Source of the DNA: Massospora cicadina
Lineage: Eukaryota; Entomophthoromycota; Entomophthoromycetes; Entomophthorales; Entomophthoraceae
Assembly: GCA_022478985.1 (NCBI GenBank)
Contig: JAKSZP010006704.1
Coordinates: forward strand, 1-64,000
Length of the DNA: 64,000 nucleotides
Direction: 5' to 3'
A model generated the notes under the pieces. That model saw only the letters and a program-made list of their open reading frames with translations. It was not told the DNA's origin and ran no database searches. Within the stretch, counting starts at the first letter, position 1. Every line of letters begins with the position of its first letter. This document shows, in pieces, positions 21,517-32,464 of this stretch. A program made the translations under genes and the position numbers.

Positions 21517-24500
21517 TTAAACATCACGGGAGCCAGGGCTCATATGTCCCAAGCCAAAAAGCTGGCATTCCTGCGAAAACCTCTTGTAGACATCTTGGCC
21601 ATCCAAGAAACCCACTGCCTACAAGGGGAAGAAGAATCCTGGTCAACCAGGGTCGCACCATCACAATCAGTATGGACGTCTCACTGTGGGGTAATAGTCC
21701 AAAACAACAAAAAATTTAAAATACAAATTCATCATCACACTTGCACGGTTGAGTCCTGGTAGCAACAATCACATGCCAAGATGAAATAAATTCGTTAGCA
21801 TGTATCTACGCACCATGCACTGCAACTGAGAGAAAATTATTTTTGAAAAAATTTCTACTCTCACCTTCCCACCAGATATCATCATGTTAGGCGATTTCAA
21901 CTGCTGAAATAATCCCAATACAGATTGATGGCCTAATCCCAGGGGAAACCCACCTGGACACATTGAATTCCGCACAATGAAGGCATCTCTTGGCTTACAG
22001 GATGCTCTTCCCCCCAATTCACCAATTCTTCCCCATATGACAAGACCCAACATACGTGAGGGACTGCTCATATCAATGAGTCGTATTGATCACATCCTCA
22101 TCCCACAATCCCAACACTCAAGAATCTCCAAATTTACAACAAAAAAAGATCAATTTTTCTGATCAATGATTAGTTACATTGCAGTTAGCACCAACCCAAT
22201 CCCACACACAGGTGTCGCCTTGGAGAAAGCTTCACCCAGAAAATATAAAATTTCCCGAGATATCTGACTGGGTTGAAAACAAGGCTACAAACCCAGAATT
22301 CACAGCCCCATTCACTTTGGATCCCATTGGAACATGGGAAAATTTCAAAAAAGATTTAATCAACAAAACCTGACATATTGCATCACGCAAGTACACCGCG
22401 GACACAGCCACAATCAAGCGTACCTTGGCAGAACTAGACCACCTGGAAATAAATACTCCAAGATCTGGCTATAGCCCTAATTGGGGACGCAAATGGGCAG
22501 AAATTTCAGCCTGACTTAACAAATTTCATCTTTGAACACCAACACAGAATTAAAGTATTGAACAAAGGTAAGTTCATAAAGGAAGGTGAAACCTGTTCAA
22601 CATACTTTTTCTGCCAATTCCACTCCCGCGGAAACCAGCCCACATGCACACAGGTCTGCAAGACCAATGGCACCGTGGCAACTGACCCTGAGGAGGTCAA
22701 GGTGGAAGTACACCACTATTACACCGAATTATATCGCAATATGCAAACAGATCCACAAAAAATTAAAGAATTTATTCAACCTGCCAAGATACAATTTACA
22801 CCACCAAATTACAATATACTTTCCCTTATCACATGGGAGGAGCTTTGGGAAACAATTCGCGGTGCACCACGTAGGAAATGCCCAGGGCCTGATGGGATAC
22901 CCTACGAATTTTACAAAAAATATTTTCAACAAATCGCCCCCCTCCTATTGGCGTCAATGAACTAAAGTTTGTTGGAAACACGCCTATTACCAGGAGGCTA
23001 TGAATCCTACATAATAACCTTGTATAAAAAGGGTGACAAGTTGGACCTGGCCAACTGGCGCCCAATTGCACTCTCCAACACTGACACAAAAATTATAACA
23101 AAAATTTAGCAGCTAGATTAGGAGCAATTGCATCTGACGTCCTATCACCCAACCAGTTTGGGTTTATACCAGGGCGTTCAATCTGGAACAACATACACCC
23201 TGTTGCAAACATTTTTCAATCCAAAGCAACTGGTGCCCTGGTCTTCTTGGATCAGGAAAAGGCGTATGACCGTGTTAGCTGGCCATACCTAAAAGAATGT
23301 CTACATGCCTTCAAACTCCCACCAAGATTCATAAAATGGGCGATGCTCCTAACAGAATCTGCAACCATGGCTGTATGCGGCCCTGGATTCCTAACAAAAA
23401 ATATCAAACCACACAGAGGGATCAAACAAGGGGATCCCCTCAGCCCACTGCTATACAATTTCAGCTTTGACCCGCTCCTCCGAGTAACTGACTCACGTCT
23501 CATGGGGATAACCGCACAAGGACAACCAACAGTCAAGATACTGGCCTTTGCAGGAGACTGCGTAGCAGGTATAGCAAACAATGAGGATGCCCGACAGCTG
23601 GAACACACTCCAGAGGAATACTCCAAGGTGAGCAATGCATCGCTCAACAAAAGGAAGACAGAAATCATCCTCTTAAGCAAATACACAAATAATTGGGCCA
23701 CAACATCAGAACCTCACACCAACAATCAAAGAAAAAACTCAATTATTTTACCCTTTGCAACACCTCCCACCACCACTCCTGCCTGCCACCTTGGAATCTG
23801 GCTAGAATCAGGGGGATATGCTAATGAGACAATGGAAAGTAACCTGTTACAATGGGTATCCAAACGCGTAGCCTCCCTCGAGGGGAGAGCCCTAGGACTA
23901 ACAGGACGAGTTACAGTTGCTAACTCGCTCATCCTCCCAATACTGTGGTACCAGGCCCATGCGATAGCCTTCTCACCTACCTTTATAACCTCATTCGCGC
24001 GCTTATCCAGGGCTGGCTGTGGCCTGGCTCTCACCCTCCTATATGGATGGAAACACTATTTGGCCCACGCTCAAGCGGAGGCATGGTACTAATAGATTTC
24101 GAGAGCCATGCCAATCACATCCTAGGTACCTGGATAAAGGAAATCCTTGCTCCAGACCTCCCGCAACAACATTGGTCCATAGCAGAAAGGACTAACTTTG
24201 CACATGCGCTCAAATTAACCAACCCACATAGTCCACCCAGACTACTTTCATACCTTGCCAAGCACCCTACTGCAACAGGTCCGCATGGAACCTCCCCTCA
24301 TTTCAAACATATCCTCCGAACTATCTGCCATATGGGATGGACCATAGAAAACATGGGTACTATACAGGGAAGGGGACGACCCAGCACCCAATTCAAATTA
24401 AGAAATCCAGAAAACCACCCCCAGAGGGATATGCTCGCAACAACCCCAAGCATAGCTAGGATAGAATACCTAGATATGCTGGACATTCCCTATGATTTAA

Positions 24501-25060
24501 CCACACAGAAAGCAATGTGGAAAATGACACACCACCCACTCCTACAACCAAGGATAAGAGCAAACGCCTGGCGCTGTTTGAGAAGGACATAAAGGACGTC
24601 GGACCGCTCCATTTCCCTCCACAAAACATGTGCAGTATGTGGAGGGGAGGGATCCCTACATCACCGCCTAGAAACATGCCCCCCAACCAAAGCTATATGG
24701 CAGGAAGTCGCACGCCTGCTCAAGATTCAAAACGAACAGGAATTCTCGATACCAAAGAGTATCTTCGCACTCCATATTGAGTCACCAATCCCATCTACCC
24801 TCCGCTCCCTAATAATACCCATTGCAATGTGGACAATACACACAATTGCATTAGATGCGTTCAAGGGCACGGTACCAATCATTCATGGGATTATTAATAG
24901 ATTCCATGTCCACTTACTAGAGCACTTCTAAGCCTGGCTCTATGGATATATGAGACCAGGACAAAAAGCGCTCATAGAATCATGGTTCCCACTCTGGTTC
25001 CTCCACACAGACTCTTTCCTTCACACCTGCTCCATAGCAGGGGAAACCCCCTCAGAGTAG
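21484..25060 (+). pseudogene. LINE2 ORF2: endonuclease, reverse transcriptase, CCHC
   Basis: The endonuclease domain shows MLNITGARA, VDILAIQETHC, SRIDHILIP; the SDHW signature reads SDQ-stop near 22160, so the catalytic His is lost. RT: KCPGPDGIPYEFYKKYF, DLANWRPIALSNTDTK, FGFIPGRSIWNN, LDQEKAYDRVSWPYL, GIKQGDPLSPLLYNFSFDPL. The active site is FAGDC (23547-23561), lacking the first Asp. The C-terminal CCHC (CAVCGGEGSLHHRLETC, near 24630) precedes AMWTIHTIALDAF. It ends at TAG 25058-25060. Several frameshifts. It is closely related to ORF2 of LINE1 and LINE3. Confidence 0.85.
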
Positions 25061-25211
25061 TGCACCAACCCCCCATACCTGGCAGTACCGCTGGCAACAG
25101 GGGTAACTTGAGTACCCTGGGGTGCCCAATTTTATATTTCTTAGTTATTCTCTTAGCTTCACATATATTCGGTAATGTCTGTCCCCTGGTTGGCTTACCT
25201 CAGTTAAATAA

Positions 25212-25229
25212 AAGAAGGTGGATATAGGG
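25212..25229 (+). repeat. LINE2 target duplication, right copy
   Basis: Identical to 19961-19978 over 18 bp and directly after the AGTTAAATAAA tail of LINE2. Confidence 0.95.
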
Positions 25230-26181
25230 GCCATTTCTTATGACCTTCTTATACAACATTCTTTCCTTGATATGAGTGTCTCAGGTCAACTTTTGGAGCT
25301 CAGCAAAGTCTCATGAGTTCAAGTCCCATCATTCTGGTCAGCCAATCAAGATCATACAGGAAATCCTCCTTGGGGGTCAAAGCAGCCAGTACTGGAATCT
25401 TAGATAGACCATTGGCGTTCTAGTGAATTGCTCCTGCGCAGTGGACTATATTGAAATCGTAGTTTTTCAGACGTAGGGCCTATCTGGTTAGACGGCCATC
25501 TGGCTCCTTCATTTGGTGTAACCATTGGAGCAAGAAATGATCAGTTACGATGGTGAAGTGGGTGCCAAAGAGGTAGGTCTGGAAGTTCTTGATTGCTAAA
25601 AAAACAACCAAGCAAAACCATTTGGTAATGTTATAGTTCTTTTTTTCTTGCTAAGGGTCTTGATAAAGTAAGCTACTGAATGATCAACCTTATCTTCATT
25701 AGGCTGGGCTAGATTGGCCCCAACAGCGACATCACTTGCATCTGTGAATAGCAAGAAGAATTAATTAAACCACGAAAGAATTAAAGTAATTTAGTGCAAA
25801 GGGCAGTATTCAAAGCATTAAACGCCTGCGCTGTTCAGGCCACCACTTAAAAGGCACATTTTTTGCAAGAGGTAAAATAGGGGTACATATAGGTTGGTAA
25901 ACTAGGGGATGAACTGATGATAATAGCCACCATGCCCCAAAATAACTGATATTTCTAAGGCTCTTGGGCGTGACATCTTCTTGATGGCGTCAACTTTGTC
26001 TGAGATGCGTTGGATACTGTCTTTCAAGACCTCACGTCCAAGGAACTGCATTTCAGATTGGAAAAAGGATCATTTTAAAGGTTTGAGTCTTATTGAAGCC
26101 TTCCTAAGATGATTGAAGTCTTCCCAGATGTGCTCTATGTGACCATTGAAGATTTATGAAAAGACAGTGATATCATTAAAG

Positions 26182-26193
26182 TATATGAGGACA
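26182..26193 (+). repeat. SINE target duplication, left copy
   Basis: TATATGAGGACA here and at 26334-26345, 12 of 12 identical, bounding the SINE at 26194-26333. Confidence 0.85.
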
Positions 26194-26333
26194 CATAGAG
26201 GAGTGGTAGCATAGTGGGGTGGTTCCTGCTCAACTCTGGGTTGGGTTTTAATTAATACAGGTTTGAAACCAGCACAAGCTAAAAAATTTGGCGTGGTATA
26301 TTTTGGCCTAAGGTCGACACACCTCATTTACTT
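26194..26333 (+). mobile_element. tRNA-derived SINE, copy 1
   Basis: 140 bp between perfect 12-bp duplications. Near its 5' end is TAGCATAGTGG, a good match to the RNA polymerase III A box, and at 26260-26270 GGTTTGAAACC, a B box. The 3' part (GTGGTATATTTTGGCCTAAGG, then TCGACACACCTCA) is shared with a second copy at 39891-40020. The insertion lies in the RT active-site codons of gypsy-2. No coding capacity; it would be mobilised by a LINE enzyme. Confidence 0.8.
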
Positions 26334-26677
26334 TATATGAGGACAATGAATTACCCAAGTCACATAGGATCCCATTCATGGCGCATTGTAAAGTGGCCAG
26401 CGCATTTTAAAGGCCCTAAGGCATCCCCATGGATTCAAATAGCCCTTCATTGGCTATGAGTCCACACTTACCTCTGTCTTTGGGGGCGAGCTCCACTTTT
26501 CAATATTTACTAATGAGATCCATTGTGTAAAAGTATTGTGACCTGGTGAGCAAGTGGTGAATTATTTAATTCAGGGAAGAAAATAACTGTCCTTCTAGAT
26601 AATGGAATTAAGCCAGAGGTAGTCCATCACCACATTTTGGCTGCCTTCCCTCTTCTGAACTAACATAAGGGGGTAGA

Positions 26678-27739
26678 AGCTAGATTTTGATGGTTGACCC
26701 AAAAATAAACCACTAAGAAAACCATCAATGCTGATAGATTACTCTTATTGATGGATCTTTATTCCTCCCCGATTTATCTGCATAATCAGTTAAATTATAT
26801 TCACCTTAAAACAGTCTTGATTTCATCCAAACACCCTTATAATCATAGTTAATAATAGTTATAATGATATTTATATGGCTGATTATGGGACCCACTTTGT
26901 TGAAACAAGTAGGTTTATGGAATAACTTAATTCAATATTGAGTTTTATGCAACTATGATTTATGAATATTGGATTTTTTGTATGTCAATATTCATAATTG
27001 GCACAATAGTACTCGCACATGGACGGCCCAATTATAGAGTACCTCATTACTAAGGAAAAGCCTGCTGACGTCCCAATTAGGGGTGCGTCATTATTCAAAG
27101 TCATATTTTTCTTTCCCCAATTTATTGTATTTGTCAGCTCTATGAAGAAACATAATTAGGATGGTTAAAAAGCGAATTCACACCACTGAGATGCTATTAT
27201 TATGCCTAAAATCCTCCCAATTATAATAATAGAATTGCCTCCAATTGGGCTGTAATAGATGTTATTCAGTTAATTCAAAGGTCAATTTAAATTGGGGAAC
27301 TTTAACAACCACCGCCATAATTCATAGTGTTTTGGCATGGATTTAATGAACTCATTTAATAGAATAGTATGGCCAGGAGATGAACTAGAGGTATAAGATA
27401 CTGGCGCCTGGCCTTGAAACAAAATTATTATTTTTACATATTGTATTAGGTTATCTTATATCATCTTCTATCAATTCCATATCTATATCAAGAAGTGTAG
27501 ACAAGAATTAAGGGGAGCTTGTCATTATTACCTATGTCAGGAGTGTTCCCAATTAGAGAGTAAAAAATACGCAATAGAGACCAGAAGATTCAGTGATTAT
27601 TGTTTTAGCTTTGTGAGTTTCAGAACGGTTAGGGAATACCTTAAGACACATAGAAGAATCAAGTATATAAGCCAAAACTCTTTCCAACTATTTAAGCAGG
27701 AGTTTATTAACTAACCAAGTACTTCCTCAAAACTAAACA
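26678..27739 (+). repeat. gypsy-1 5' LTR
   Basis: About 1,062 bp. The start (AGCTAGATTTTGAT) is a changed form of TGTTAAATTCTGAT seen in the 3' LTR; the end is CTAAACA. It aligns with 41443-41575 plus 46852-47769 and with the gypsy-1b LTR (58664-59804). It contains ATAAGATACTGGCGCCTGG at 27393, the presumed TATA region, and further down TGTTTTAGCTTTGTGAG, shared with the 3' LTR. Confidence 0.8.
27388..27404 (+). promoter_or_regulatory. Presumed TATA region of gypsy-1 LTR
   Basis: GGTATAAGATACTGGCG here, GGTATAAAATACTGGCG in the 3' LTR (about 47418) and GCATATAATACTGGTG in gypsy-1b (about 59361) keep a TATA-like core next to TACTGG while the surroundings diverge, as expected for a core promoter. 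Confidence 0.45.
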
Positions 27740-27741
27740 AG

Positions 27742-27753
27742 TGGTGCTCACTA
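27742..27753 (+). other. Primer-binding site of gypsy-1
   Basis: TGGTGCTCACTA starts two bases after the LTR end. Closely related sequences follow the LTRs of family C (50246-50231, minus), gypsy-2 (53999-53986, minus) and gypsy-1b (59809-59824), so all would use the same or similar tRNA primer. Confidence 0.55.
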
Positions 27754-27779
27754 AAAACCACAGTAACTAACATTATATG

Positions 27780-30300
27780 AGCAACCAAATAGATACCAGG
27801 CAGAAGCTTTCAGAAGATTTGACAACTATGATCTGGAAACCAATGACCAAGAAATTACTGAGTACTTAAGCACTGCTCGCCAAAACACTGAGGATAGTAC
27901 TTTGTACTCCTTAGATATTATCACGGTGGGAGGAAGGCATGTGGACTCAACAGGCCTGATTGAATTTACCTCGGACAGTGTAAAAAATGATGGAGACCCT
28001 CTTTCATGGGTACAGAATTAGTAAATCTCTGGTTGACCCATCCTTCAGTATGTTTTATTGCCTGAAGGATCAGGCCTTCAAAATGGAGGCGTACATGCAT
28101 TTCCAAGGGGCAACAATGGCAACACTGGCCAGACGCCTCACTAGTACAGAAGCAAACAATGAGTTCTTGATTAGTTTTGTACAGCATAAATTACGCATAC
28201 CTAGAGGATTCAGGCTTCTCTGAATCTAGAGCTTACAGAGATATAAAGAGTTCAAGAGGAGATGCAATTTTCTCGATCTAACCTACTAGATAAGTTAAAT
28301 TTAAGCTTTACCAAAGTCAGAAAAAACCATCATCAACTATACAGAGCATGTAATTGATGCTCATAGAAGACGGAATGCTTTGGAAGAACATCTCAATATT
28401 GGAGTTCCCAATATTGAAGCTGAAGTCCTCACTCACCATGGGTTGACCAGTGAGTGGGTCCATATTATCAATGAATGCTTCCAGAAATTAACATCACTTT
28501 ATTTCTTTCTTCTCAAACCAAAAGTCTTACCAAAGATGCCATTTCTGTTCACGGAATTATCTGTAATTGTGAGAAATGCACATTTTCTCAATATATATGC
28601 TCAAACTGAGCTTAAATTCTACAAAAGAGCGTTGAGGATCTGGCTGAAATGCCAGCAGGGCTAAATTACAAGGAGGAGTTCACTCAAACCCACGACATAT
28701 TCTCAAGAATTCAATCAACTGTGTCATAAGTGCAAGACAAGAATGTCAAACTTGTTAAGGAGAAACAAGAGCTCAAACCCCAGCTATCTGCAATGACCAG
28801 TTTCTGATCTAAACAAAGATTCCTGGTATATATTGGCTTCTCAAATTGCATTTAGAAAAGAACGTGAGAGCCTAAATAAGGATATTGATGCCCTCAAGGG
28901 GAAAAAGCTGCAACTGTTTAACCAGTCCTCAAGGAGGGAGAGTAGTGAAACCTCTAATTATTTAGGAAGAAAACGACTAGGTTAATACGCAAGGCCTGAA
29001 TTCAGGAGTCCAAATATAGCAGTTTGGAGCAAAATTCATGAGGCAGAGTCAACAGAAATTAAGACAAATTCTGAAACTAATCTTTTAGACGTTTGTTCTA
29101 TGCCCAAAGATTTATCTTCTATCCCAACTTTGGATAGTACACATCCCAAATGTGGGCCATTTTTAATGGAGGATTTCATAAGATGATAAAACTACTGATG
29201 AAGTCCTGCCTATTTGGCCGATTTTGGGGCAATGACTTCAAGCCCTTAAACTTACCAAAGTTTAACAAAGATGGAAATGTATATTCATTCCTAAAATTGG
29301 TCAAAAAAGCTATGCAAGGGATCTGATCATTCAAAATGGGCAGCTTTCATCAATTGCCTGGACTCACATAGCTTTGACATCGTTATTCCCTATCTGGATG
29401 ACTACTGACCCTATTCAGATGTGAAAAAAGCAGTAATAAGGCAATTAAGAGGGCCCATTAAGCCATTGGCCCAAAAAAGATCTGCTCAACATTTAATTCC
29501 AGAGAAACGATTCCATCAGAGACTTTGCTGATAGGTTCTATCACAAGGTTCAGGTTCTACTTGATTCTAATGCTATAAATGAATTTATGGCAAAAATTAC
29601 CATGAAACATGCTGTTAAGCTTACTGTAACTTGCACCCTGTTATGATTTTAGCCTTTTTTGGACCATGTGAGCCTTAGAGCTCATGTAAAATTTTAAAAA
29701 GTGCGCAAATAGCTTCTACGCTCCTAATAATCCCAGAGATCAGCCAAAAACTGCTTTTTGGGATCAAAAAATGACAATTTAATAATCATGGAAAGGATAA
29801 TTGGCCCACAAACCAGAAAGCTGATCAGCAATAAGGGTCATTACATGCCATAATTGTAGCCAAAAAGGGACACTTTACTAGTCAGTGTTATAGCTGGGCA
29901 GACAAGAAACCTGGGGTGTATGTGGCCTAAAGGTCAATAATGAAGAAAAGGCGGGAAAAGAGAAGGTGGAGTAGAAGCGGAATTCTCTAACTTCATTAAT
30001 TCTCAGCACACATTCCACCTGACCCAGGCAAGCTTTTTTGGCCGATGAGATGTCCAAAGTTAGCCTGCATCACATCATGGCTGATGATGCTTATATTGTT
30101 ACCACATGAGCTAAAGCAAAAGATTTAAAGCAGCTAGAAGACAATAAAGAAGACCGGGCTGAAGTTTTAAAGCCCTATGCTAAACAGGTCATTGATCAAG
30201 GGTTAAATAGAATCCTAGGTGTTTATCCAATTGGCCCTCACTACATGACGTGCAATTGGCCGTTCTAATGAAGCCTTTAGAAGAGAGTTTTCCAGAGATC
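27780..30300 (+). pseudogene. gypsy-1 Gag
   Basis: A decayed plus-strand frame starting near EAFRRFDNYDLETNDQEITE. A coiled-coil-like stretch follows around 28850 (KERESLNKDIDALKGKKL). A capsid-like part at 29230-29480 reads NLPKFNKDGNVYSFLKLVKK, SFDIVIPYLDD and VKKAVIRQLRGPI. At 29846-29888 a zinc knuckle C-x2-C-x4-H-x4-C (CHNCSQKGHFTSQC) is present with a one-base shift inside. Gag would form the particle and bind RNA. Many stops and shifts. Confidence 0.65.
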
Positions 30301-30403
30301 TGATCATGTCTGAAGTCCCACTTGGAACCAAACAACCACCCTAATATTAACTTAATAAACAATTCAGATACCTACTCTGAATGTACGTACGTGAACATTT
30401 CAG

Positions 30404-30714
30404 TGAATAAGGTATAAGTTTGGGTTATCGTTGATAGTGGGTCAACTATCAACATTGTCAGCACCAAACTAGTCAGGAAGCTGAATATTGCGCCTAATGT
30501 TGCCCAAACCAAGGGTATGGCATGGCAGAGGCCCAACAACACTAAGTCTCTTAAGGCCCACAGCATGCTATCATTACATTTCAGATCCATTGTAGTGATG
30601 GAACCAGCCATAGTATTGCTGAATACAAGCTACAACATCCTGATTAGGAAAGATTTCTTGAGAAAGTTTGTTGTCACTAATCACAAAGAAGATACACTCA
30701 CCATCTTTGGGTAG
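30404..30714 (+). pseudogene. gypsy-1 aspartic protease (retropepsin)
   Basis: Reading WVIVDSGSTINIVSTKLVRK from 30419: the catalytic D-S-G is intact, followed by N-I-V-S as in Ty3/gypsy proteases. About 60 residues on, NTSYNILIRKDFLRKFVV is the flap-side I-L-G-x-D-F-L motif with Gly changed to Arg. One stop (TAA) precedes the motif. It would cleave the Gag-Pol polyprotein. It is followed by the dUTPase-like domain. Confidence 0.8.
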
Positions 30715-30859
30715 AGCATCCCGCTATACTATAACAAAAGTGGGAAGGCTGGAAAGGCAAATCTATCTTTTCAATATGGCCTACAAGGATGGCATAGTCC
30801 CGATTGAGTGCATAAAATCACGCTCTATGATTAAGACACTACTAATCAAATTCACAAAT

Positions 30860-31130
30860 AAAAAGGTGTCCCATTACGCGAAAATCAACAAGTTACTGTT
30901 CTTCCTAGAACTCAAGTAGTCATCCCTACCGATCTGGCCATTAAATTTGCAGAGGAATTTTATGTGGAAATATCAAACATGATCCATATCCCGATTAGAC
31001 TTGAATATCAGACCTAGTATAGACATTCCAGGGCACAAGGAGATTCACATCTTATGTTTAATCCTACAGAATCGGCTCATTGACATACAGAGGCATCAAG
31101 TTATTGCCTATCTGCATTTATTCCCAACTA
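30860..31130 (+). pseudogene. gypsy-1 dUTPase-like domain
   Basis: Between protease and RT the frame reads LPRTQVVIPTDLAIKFAEEF, YVEISNM, then after a shift NIRPSIDIPGHKEIHIL, LQNRLIDIQRHQVIAYLHL. This follows the trimeric dUTPase fold in order: P-P-x4-[VI]-x-T, G-x-Y, a motif with I-D followed by G-x-E-I, then N-x4-I-x-x-x-Q-x-I-A-x-L. The Asp of I-D is kept. dUTPase lowers dUTP and so limits uracil in cDNA. The order protease, dUTPase, RT also occurs in gypsy-2. Frameshifted, hence inactive. Confidence 0.55.
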
Positions 31131-31369
31131 TGGGAAATTTAGACCTTTTATGAATTTGGGACCCTAGACGAGATAAGACTTCCTAATGAAGGGACCATTG
31201 GCATAAATAATGTTATCCCTATGGCCGAATTAGGGAGCCTGCTCAACCTTGAAAATCTCGAGTTCAGGATTTATTTAAGAGTATCAAGAATTATTGACAA
31301 AGGATGATTTTGACCTAGTTGTGCTAGGAACGTGATACACACTATCAATAGTGGTGACCATGACTCCAT

Positions 31370-31680
31370 CCAATAATTCCCAATTTAAGTTCTTGAAAAG
31401 GCATAAGAAGTTTATTAAAAAGAGATTAAAGAACTCCTGATTCGTGACATGTTGGCCCCATTGAAAAGACCTTGGGTTGCCCCAATTTTATTAATAAAAA
31501 AAGAGGGATAGGAGCAATTGGGTTGTCATTGACTATCAAAAGCTGAATAACATCACAAAGAAGGATTAGTATCCTCTTCCACGGATTGACAATGTCTTAG
31601 ATCAACTTGAAAGCGTGAAGTTCTTCTCAGCTATGGATCTAATAAGCAAATACTAGAAGATCAGTATATGTAAGGCACTA
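31370..31680 (+). pseudogene. gypsy-1 reverse transcriptase, N-terminal fragment
   Basis: The frame reads EIKELLIRDMLAPLKRPWVA, PILLIKKEG, then VIDYQKLNNITKKD, YPLPRIDNVLDQLESVKFFS, AMDLISKY-stop-KI, where the stop is TAG for the Trp of G-Y-W-Q-I. It ends after KA at about 31680, where foreign sequence begins; the next RT residues (ERKKRAIIAQEGIFQ) are found at 37772. Confidence 0.75.
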
Positions 31681-32335
31681 GTTTGGAGGTGACTTTATTT
31701 ACGATATGGATTATAAAAGCCCTGAATTTAAATCCAGCTAGGTTTGTGGTCACCGGTACTCCCACCATGAGAACTTGTGCCAGGTGAGCAAGAAGAGAGT
31801 AACGTCCTAAATGATTTCTGAAATGATTGAGAATCACTTACATCACTATATACCCTTGAAGAAAGAGGAGTGCATAGTGGCGCATAATAGGTGGAATGTT
31901 CGCTGGCTTGGTGAATGTTCTTCTCTTTGCCAAGTATTTCAAAAAGAAGTTCAATAAGGGGTTCTGGTTTGGAGGTAACATATGGGCCTAAGCAATTGGC
32001 ATTACGATATTTACAACACACTGGATGTGAAGAACTGTAATAAAGTACTAGGTTCTATGTAATCTTAACTAATATAAAAGATAGTAAAGATCAAGTTGTA
32101 TTAAGATTCTTTATGCAAGCTTAAGATTACTCTTAGCTACCCTGGATTTGTTTATACTATATTAATTGAGTGTAGATTACCTCAATTGATTAGGGATGTA
32201 AGGCAATAAATAGATGCATTGAGGGTGCTGCATAATGCACTTCAGTTTAAAGTCCACATGACCCCTAATAGTGCATAAAAACCTTAATACAACTATGAAA
32301 TAAGCAAAATCCCAAAAAACGGAATCTGACAATCT
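31681..32335. other. Unassigned insert inside gypsy-1 RT, left part
   Basis: About 650 bp separates the RT break from the LINE3 tail. It is moderately AT-rich with no ORF of note. With 37559-37765 it may be one older insertion later split by LINE3. Weak A-box-like and B-box-like strings (31690-31740) are not convincing. Confidence 0.4.
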
Positions 32336-32464
32336 TAAATTTATTTGGGGAAGGTTGACCACGAGATGGACACTTCTGATATGGAAAGGAAAAATCACTA
32401 AATAAAAAAAGAGGCACCCCAGAGAAGCTAAAGCTGACTTCTGTTGCCAGTGGGAACGCCAAAT

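Larger units (their letters stand above)
19979..25211 (+). mobile_element. LINE2: full-length Tad-like non-LTR retrotransposon
   Basis: 5,233 bp between perfect 18-bp duplications. It starts TCTTTTCTTTATC, has ORF1 (20058-21483), ORF2 (21484-25060), a 3' UTR shared with LINE1 and LINE3 (CTGGCAACAGGGG, then GTAATGTCTGTCC and GGCTTACCTCA) and ends AGTTAAATAAA. It lies in the integrase of gypsy-2 in the opposite orientation to that element. The perfect duplication suggests a more recent event than gypsy-2, but the ORFs already have many stops. Confidence 0.93.
25300..26677 (-). pseudogene. gypsy-2 reverse transcriptase (part) and RNase H
   Basis: Read from 26677 on the minus strand: YPLMLVQKREGSQNVVMDY (RT entry), EGLFESMGMP, then VLIYFNDI at the active site (Y-L-D-D-I changed to Y-F-N-D-I; split by a SINE at 26194-26333). 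RNase H follows with FTDASDVAVGANLAQ (catalytic Asp in T-D-A-S kept), then TIVTDHFLLQWLHQMKEPDGRL and a degraded A-D-x-L-S block. The RT start continues without a shift into 47770-48000 across gypsy-1, which is the main reason to join both as one element. Confidence 0.7.

Noticed and set aside
26673..26677. 5-bp target duplication of gypsy-1 (GTAGA against GGATG at 47770)
   Set aside because: Only two of five positions agree. I keep the nesting because of the RT frame that continues across, not because of these bases.
31673..31745. A possible third tRNA-like SINE
   Set aside because: TAGTTTGGAGG and GAATTTAAATCC resemble A and B boxes, but the rest shows no match to the SINE 3' part and there is no target duplication.
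32300..32345. Target duplication for LINE3
   Set aside because: The tail and both flanks are A/T-rich and no stretch longer than chance can be aligned, so the LINE3 borders remain approximate.
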